The translations under genes were made by a program, and so were the position numbers. This document shows, piece by piece, positions 59,481 to 64,000 of a stretch of 64,000 nucleotides of DNA. The notes under the pieces were generated by a model. That model had not been told where the DNA came from, did not search any database, and saw nothing but the letters and a program-made list of their open reading frames with translations. The DNA comes from SZUA-36 sp963727635 (GTDB lineage: Bacteria; Pseudomonadota; Gammaproteobacteria; Xanthomonadales; SZUA-36). Location of the stretch: NCBI GenBank assembly GCA_963727635.1, contig CAVSHP010000021.1, positions 496,001-560,000 on the forward strand. The letters run 5' to 3'. How positions within the stretch are numbered: the stretch's first letter is position 1; every line of letters begins with the position of its first letter.

Positions 59481-60834
59481 CATTGCAAACACGGTCCTGC
59501 ACAGACTCCTGTTGCTGCTGGTTATACTGGCGCCGCTGCCGCTGGGCAGTAACCGCGAGTGGTCGTGGACCCTGTGCGCCGTCATCGTTGCGGTCATCAC
59601 GCTGGCCTGGGCTTTACTATCTCTTTTCCAGCCACACAAGGTTTCGGTTTCATTGCGGTCTCCGGTGGTGGTGATGTTTTTGTTGGTCTGCACCTGGGCC
59701 TGGGTGCAAACGGTGGGCTGGGTGCCGGCAGGCTGGAAGCACCCGTTGTGGGGCATGACCGGCGAGGTGCTCGGGCAGCAGCTACCGGGCAGTATCTCGC
59801 TATCCCCGCAAGATGGTTTCACGGCGCTGATGAGGTTGCTCAGTTATGGCCTGGTATTTTTTCTCGCCTTTCAATTTGGCCGCGACCGTGACAAGGCGCT
59901 GGTCACTTTCAAGTGGGTGGCGCTGGCAGGTCTTGCCTACTCGATCTACGGTTTGATTATCTTCTGGGGTGATTTCGGCACCCTGTTCTGGTTTGTCGAT
60001 GAGGGCTACAAAGGCGATGTCAGGGGCACCTTCGTCAACCGCAATTCTTTCGCGACCTACGCGGGCCTGGTCCTGCTGTGCGCGATTGCGGTGTTCAACC
60101 AGCAATCGGTGCGGGCCAGTATCATGCCCTACACGTTGCCGGAGGGCAGGGAAGACCGTATCGTGAGATTTATCCTGCAGGCGTGGAAACCCCTGACGGC
60201 GATCTTGCTGTTGACGACAGCCTTGATCCTGACCCACTCGAGGGGTGGTTTTTTCAGCACCCTGGCCGGTGGCCTGGTCCTGCTGTTTTTGCTCAACAAG
60301 CGCCAGCGAAGCCAAAGCGTCAAGTCGAAAGCCGCGCTGGCCGGTGCGGTGCTGGTCGCGGTGATGGCGTTTGTACTGACCAGCGAAGTCCTGTTGCAAC
60401 GCATCGATCGTATGAATATCGATGCCAATGGCCGGCTTGAGGTCTACGCAATGACGGCGGACGCCATCGAAGATAACCCCCTGCTCGGCTTTGGTTATGG
60501 CACGTTCACGGACAGTTTCCGCCTCTACAGCGATGAAAGATTGAAAGGCCATTATGACAAAACCCACAACACCTACCTCGAAAACATATTTGAACTGGGC
60601 TGGCCGGCTGCCGGTATGCTGTTCCTGTGTATCGCCTGGTTGATGGTGGTGTGCTGGAAAGGTGCGTTCAACCGCCACCGTGACTGGGTCTACCCGGCCA
60701 CCGGGGTTGCGGCAACGGTGCTGGTCGGCGTGCACTCTTTTTTCGATTTCAGCCTGCAGATGCCGGGTGTTGCCATCACCTATGCCTGTATCCTGGGTGT
60801 CGCATGTTCACAGTCGTTTTCTTCACGGCCCTAA
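59470..60834 (+). CDS. O-antigen ligase / Wzy polymerase-like membrane protein
   Basis: A 454-residue polytopic protein with about ten hydrophobic segments and the Wzy_C/WaaL periplasmic loop. That loop includes LTHSRGGFFSTLAGG, with the Arg, and a later loop GFGYGTFTDSFRLYSDERLKG-like region (about 349-369) with TYLENIFELGWP. Members ligate or polymerise polysaccharide repeat units. I choose the TTG at 59470, which has GGAGG at 59460-59464 seven bases before it. The ORF stays open 51 bases further, but no site is there. It overlaps the previous gene by 11 bases. Confidence 0.85.
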   Translation: MPNSIANTVLHRLLLLLVILAPLPLGSNREWSWTLCAVIVAVITLAWALLSLFQPHKVSVSLRSPVVVMFLLVCTWAWVQTVGWVPAGWKHPLWGMTGEVLGQQLPGSISLSPQDGFTALMRLLSYGLVFFLAFQFGRDRDKALVTFKWVALAGLAYSIYGLIIFWGDFGTLFWFVDEGYKGDVRGTFVNRNSFATYAGLVLLCAIAVFNQQSVRASIMPYTLPEGREDRIVRFILQAWKPLTAILLLTTALILTHSRGGFFSTLAGGLVLLFLLNKRQRSQSVKSKAALAGAVLVAVMAFVLTSEVLLQRIDRMNIDANGRLEVYAMTADAIEDNPLLGFGYGTFTDSFRLYSDERLKGHYDKTHNTYLENIFELGWPAAGMLFLCIAWLMVVCWKGAFNRHRDWVYPATGVAATVLVGVHSFFDFSLQMPGVAITYACILGVACSQSFSSRP

Positions 60835-60848
60835 GTGCGGTCAATCAG

Positions 60849-60867
60849 GCGAATGATAATCATTAAT
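60849..60867. promoter_or_regulatory. Fur-box-like operator
   Basis: Counting by hand, 15 of 19 bases match the Fur consensus, with the near-palindromic core AATGATAATCATT. It is 15 bases after the polymerase stop and 118 bases before the 60985 start, so it may control the latter part of the cluster. Confidence 0.6.
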
Positions 60868-60984
60868 ATGCAACTCGTTGAATAGACGATAGTATTAATT
60901 ATCCCCACTTTTATTGTTCGATCCAAAAGAGTATTATGACATTTAGCCCGTATTGGCTAAGTAATCTCGACTGGGGAGTGGAGA

Positions 60985-61521
60985 ATGATTTTAGCAAGTT
61001 CCAAATACCGGTTGCCGGTAGTTGTATCAGTTTTTTGCATTTTGCTCGCAGGGGCATCAACTGCGCTGGCCGACCAGGTCACGCTTTCCTATGTTGACGC
61101 CAATTCAAACGCTCAATCACTGCAACTGGACTGTAATACCTCCACTGAAGATCTGGCGCTCGCAGCCAGCCTCATCGGCGAGGACGGTGTGGGTATTGTT
61201 CACGCACCCGATGCCGGTTGTGGCACGGTGGCTGAACTGGCGGCTGCGATGGCGTCAGCAGCACCGCTATATGCGGCGCGTGTCGCCCAGGCCCTCTCCC
61301 TGATGTCTCCGGACGATACGGAAGCGATCGTCGCAGCGGTCAACGCGGTATCCGGTGTAAATACCGTCGCAGTTCTGGCGGCCGTAAATTTCGGACCACC
61401 TGGCACAATCGTTGGTCCGCAATCAATCGGTTCCGCCTCGGGACTCAATCCCGAAGAAACCGACCCGGGCAACGCCGTTGAGCCATTGCCGCCTCCCCCC
61501 CCGAATCCAAGTGAAAATTAA
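60985..61521 (+). CDS. Exported Ala-rich protein with Pro-rich tail (unknown)
   Basis: A 178-residue protein with a signal peptide (cleavage near ALAD, about residue 29). The mature part is Ala-rich and helical (AASLIGEDG, AALAAAMASAAP-like, SPDDTEAIVAAVNAV) with two Cys (about 50 and 78) that could form a disulfide. The C-terminus is a short disordered tail EPLPPPPPNPSEN. No family recognised. Position between the polymerase and the EpsL-like barrel suggests a secreted component of the exopolysaccharide system. Confidence 0.65.
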   Translation: MILASSKYRLPVVVSVFCILLAGASTALADQVTLSYVDANSNAQSLQLDCNTSTEDLALAASLIGEDGVGIVHAPDAGCGTVAELAAAMASAAPLYAARVAQALSLMSPDDTEAIVAAVNAVSGVNTVAVLAAVNFGPPGTIVGPQSIGSASGLNPEETDPGNAVEPLPPPPPNPSEN

Positions 61522-61602
61522 GGTTTGACCCGAATTTTGGTCGAGCACGTCTTGTTCTGAAGAGATTTTTCAGTTAACAAAGGGATAACGTGGCTAGAAA
61601 TA

Positions 61603-62910
61603 GTGAGTAGGAAAACAATGAAAATGCACAGCATCTGTAGAGGGATCAACAGAGGCACAATCATCCTCGTATTAGGCGTTTGGGTGCTGCCTTCCGTTTC
61701 AATGGCACAACAGTATTACGACCCTGGCCTGCTGCAAAAAACCGTCGATCGCAGACCGGTTGATTACCAGGCGCCCCCCATACGTGCGGGGAGTTTTAAT
61801 CTGAACACCGGCGCCGAACTTGCCTGGGAGAATAATGACAACATTTTCTACCTGCAAAAAGACGCGATCAGCGACAACATTTTGCATGCACGGCCCTGGC
61901 TGAACCTGAACAGTGACTGGAGTCGCCATGCAATGAACCTCAGCGCCTTTGCCGATGTCGCCTCTTACAATGACTACAACAGCCAGAATTACACCGACTG
62001 GGTGGTCAGCCTCGATGGCCGTGTCGATGTCAAGCGTGGTAGCGCGTTCAACTACAAAGCCAGCTACATGAACCTGCACGAAGACCGCAGTAACCCGGAT
62101 ACCCGGCAAAACATCGAGCCAACCGAATACAGCGTAGGTGGCCTGGATGCAGATTACACGCACACTTTCAATCGCCTGACCGCCACACTTGGCTACCAGT
62201 ACCAGGATACCAACTACAAAAACGGTAAGGATTTACAGGGCGATGTCGTCAATAACCAGGACCGTGACCGGTCACGCGATACCTGGTTGCTAAGGACGGG
62301 CTATGACATCTCCGAGCAAAGTAACGTGTTCGTGGAATATGCGGGTAACAGTGTCAACTACGATGAAAAATACGACAGCAACGGCTACCAGCGTTCGTCA
62401 GATGGCTATGACCTGCGTGGTGGTATTGCATGGAATATGACCGGTGTCTTAACCGGTAAGCTGTTCCTGCAGTACCTCAGCCAGAATTACGACGACCCGC
62501 GCTTCAAGAAGGTGAGCGGTTTTGGTGTCGGCGCCGACCTGGACTGGACGCCCACCAGGCTCACCAGTGTCAACGTCAGGTTTGCCAATAGCCCGCAGGA
62601 AACGACACTTGAGGGCGCCTCGGGTTATTACAGCTCGCTGTACAGCGCGCGCGTTCAGCACGAACTGCGCCGTAATATCCTGATCAATGCGCGGGTTTCG
62701 TATACCGATAATAGCTACAAATACAGTGATCCCACCGCGACCAGCCTGAAAGACACCCAGGTGACCCGCGCGGGCGTTGGCATGAGTTACCTGATAAACC
62801 GCCACTTTAGTCTCAGTGGGGGTTATGTCTACGAAAGGCAAAACGCCAACGAAAATTATTATGAATACAAGACGAACCGCTTTTTTATCACCCTGGGCGG
62901 CGAACTTTAG
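61603..62910 (+). CDS. EpsL-like outer-membrane beta-barrel protein
   Basis: A 435-residue exported protein (signal peptide cleaved near SMAQ). Residues 60-435 are a run of beta-strands with alternating polar/aromatic residues and Asp/Asn/Tyr-rich loops, ending in FFITLGGEL, as in outer-membrane barrels. Such proteins (EpsL-type in XrtA clusters) are thought to help export exopolysaccharide. The frame starts at GTG 61603; the ATG at 61618 is an alternative. It is 81 bases after the Ala-rich protein gene. Confidence 0.8.
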   Translation: MSRKTMKMHSICRGINRGTIILVLGVWVLPSVSMAQQYYDPGLLQKTVDRRPVDYQAPPIRAGSFNLNTGAELAWENNDNIFYLQKDAISDNILHARPWLNLNSDWSRHAMNLSAFADVASYNDYNSQNYTDWVVSLDGRVDVKRGSAFNYKASYMNLHEDRSNPDTRQNIEPTEYSVGGLDADYTHTFNRLTATLGYQYQDTNYKNGKDLQGDVVNNQDRDRSRDTWLLRTGYDISEQSNVFVEYAGNSVNYDEKYDSNGYQRSSDGYDLRGGIAWNMTGVLTGKLFLQYLSQNYDDPRFKKVSGFGVGADLDWTPTRLTSVNVRFANSPQETTLEGASGYYSSLYSARVQHELRRNILINARVSYTDNSYKYSDPTATSLKDTQVTRAGVGMSYLINRHFSLSGGYVYERQNANENYYEYKTNRFFITLGGEL

Positions 62911-62932
62911 TTTCAACAATTAATTTTTTAAA

Positions 62933-62968
62933 ATGATGACCGGCTTCCCCACGGGGTACGGTCATCAT
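62933..62968 (+). other. Perfect hairpin between the barrel gene and the exporter gene
   Basis: Arms ATGATGACCG (62933-62942) and CGGTCATCAT (62959-62968), 16-base loop with an inner CCCC/GGGG. No T-run follows. It probably stabilises or separates messages, or controls the downstream start. Confidence 0.6.
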
Positions 62969-63023
62969 GCGTTGTGGCACAATAAACGCCGTAGCAAGCA
63001 AAGTTCAGGATTTGAAATTTTTA

Positions 63024-63614
63024 ATGAAGTCATTCATCGATCCAGCGCATAGTTTTGCCCGCCAGCGGTTTTGCCGGCAACTGTTTGTGCTTTTATTAAT
63101 GCTGCTTGTCTCGGCAATGGCCTGTGCCCAGGAAACCCCGGCTACGGAAGCGGATAGCTCCTACCGTCTTGGCGCCGGCGACAAGATCAATATCGATGTC
63201 TTTAACCAGCCCGACCTGACCGGTGAATACACCCTCGACGGCAATGGCCGTTTCAGCATGCACCTGATCGGCCGGATCGATGCGGCCAACCTGACGCCAT
63301 CCGAACTCGAGGCCTTGATTGTCAGCAAGTTGAAACCCGACTACCTGGTTAACCCGCGTGTCTCGGTACGGATGCAAAACTTCCGTCCGTTTTACATCAT
63401 GGGCGAAGTCAAAAACCCCAACTCCTATGCCTACGTGGATGGCATGACCTACCTGACGGCCATCGCCATTGCCGGCGGTTACACCTACCGTGGCAAGAAG
63501 GACTGGGTATACGTGATCCGTGGTGATGATCCCGATCGTGAAGAGTTGAAACTGGATGTCAACGAGAAGGTACGACCGGGTGACATCATTCGTATCGCCG
63601 AGCGCTTGTTTTAG
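63024..63614 (+). CDS. Wza/EpsE-like polysaccharide export protein
   Basis: A 196-residue exporter of the outer-membrane auxiliary family. After a signal segment (FVLLLMLLVSAMACA, cleavage near residue 32) comes the poly_export domain with YRLGAGDKINIDVFNQPDLTG-like start (about 45-65), the SLBB repeat with YIMGEVKNPNSYAY and LTAIAIAGGYT, and the end RPGDIIRIAERLF. Full Wza is longer and has C-terminal helices, so this is the short type used with a separate barrel. Start ATG 63024 is preferred; the ORF is open to 62967, which lies in the hairpin. Confidence 0.88.
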   Translation: MKSFIDPAHSFARQRFCRQLFVLLLMLLVSAMACAQETPATEADSSYRLGAGDKINIDVFNQPDLTGEYTLDGNGRFSMHLIGRIDAANLTPSELEALIVSKLKPDYLVNPRVSVRMQNFRPFYIMGEVKNPNSYAYVDGMTYLTAIAIAGGYTYRGKKDWVYVIRGDDPDREELKLDVNEKVRPGDIIRIAERLF

Positions 63615-63622
63615 GCCAGACT

Positions 63623-64000
63623 ATGGATAACAGACCAGCACAGCCGGAATACCCTCAACGCGTCCAGTACGCGCCGGATTACTACACCGATCCGCAGCAG
63701 GGCAGTGAAGATCCCTTTCCGCTGTTCGATTACCTGCAGCTTTTATGGTTTCGCCGTCGCCTGATTATCGCGGTGTCGGTATTCGTGGCCATACTCGGTT
63801 TTATCTATGTCAACCAGCTAAAACCCGTATATACCGCCACCTCCACCCTGATGATCGGCGCCACCAAAACCCAGGTGGTGGATATCGAGCAGGTTCTAAA
63901 CCGCCAGTTTTACGGTAACGAGGCGGTTGCCGAGCAGGAAGTACTGCGTTCGCGCAGCCTTGCCAACAAGGTAATCGAGCGACTGAATCTGCTTAAGTAT
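63623..64000 (+). CDS. Wzz/Wzc-like chain-length determinant, partial (continues past window)
   Basis: The first 126 codons, open to the end. The protein starts MDNRPAQPEYPQRVQYAPDY (Pro/Gln-rich tail), then LFDYLQLLWFRRRLIIAVS and a hydrophobic segment (about 48-68), followed by QLKPVYTATSTLMIG and the periplasmic coil EQEVLRSRSLANKVIERLN, typical of the Wzz domain. The kinase domain, if present, would lie beyond. Nine bases after the exporter stop, it is co-transcribed with it. Confidence 0.85.
   Translation, partial: MDNRPAQPEYPQRVQYAPDYYTDPQQGSEDPFPLFDYLQLLWFRRRLIIAVSVFVAILGFIYVNQLKPVYTATSTLMIGATKTQVVDIEQVLNRQFYGNEAVAEQEVLRSRSLANKVIERLNLLKY

Overview
This 64 kb window is chromosomal DNA from a gammaproteobacterium. 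The evidence is the 16S rRNA, the rrn operon layout (16S, tRNA-Ile(GAT), tRNA-Ala(TGC), 23S, 5S), the Pseudomonas-like yggT-proC-yggS / pilT-pilU neighbourhood, and a homodimeric-type (AceE) pyruvate dehydrogenase operon. The arginine operon is of the Xanthomonas kind (acetylornithine carbamoyltransferase plus a fused acetylglutamate kinase/synthase). The exact order cannot be fixed from sequence alone. No phage, transposase, integrase, CRISPR or plasmid genes were seen.

Layout. 0-5.3 kb: end of shikimate kinase, exosortase H, a sugar-epimerase-like SDR, a 2OG-Fe(II) oxygenase, a DUF4426 protein, YggT, ProC and YggS. 5.3-7.6 kb: pilus retraction ATPases PilT and PilU. 7.8-9.7 kb: an OmpR-type two-component pair. 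9.8-14.7 kb: small and unknown proteins, a thioredoxin-fold protein, a universal stress protein and a sodium:alanine-type symporter. 14.9-19.1 kb: tkt-gap-pgk. 19.1-21.6 kb: a 168-bp imperfect palindrome abutting a patatin with a POTRA-like region and beta-barrel (type Vd autotransporter). 21.7-23.5 kb: a DUF4136 lipoprotein and an unknown exported protein. 23.5-31.0 kb: an arn (lipid A aminoarabinose) operon with ArnA split in two genes. 31.0-32.3 kb: tRNA-Ala(CGC), a second DUF4136 lipoprotein and another lipoprotein. 32.7-43.0 kb: pyruvate kinase, malic enzyme and the PDH operon with an aspartic protease gene inside. 43.1-45.3 kb: two c-type cytochromes and an exported methyltransferase. 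45.6-52.5 kb: argF'-argG-argE-argBA-argC-argH behind a possible attenuator. 52.5-58.4 kb: a complete rrn operon. 58.8-64 kb: the start of an exopolysaccharide cluster (polymerase/ligase, outer-membrane barrel, Wza-like exporter, Wzc/Wzz-like start).

How it fits together. Pyruvate kinase, malic enzyme and PDH form a block that feeds acetyl-CoA. tkt-gap-pgk serves the pentose and triose phosphate pathways. The arg operon encodes a route in which carbamoylation occurs on acetylated ornithine. The arn, patatin, exosortase and exopolysaccharide genes all concern the cell surface.

A technical point matters for reading the annotation. Six conserved genes (pilU, the sensor kinase, the patatin, aceE, argC, argH) are broken by eight single-base indels, seven of them apparent insertions. 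Removing them restores family-typical lengths. They are best explained as sequence errors, so these genes are annotated as single CDSs with frameshifts noted.
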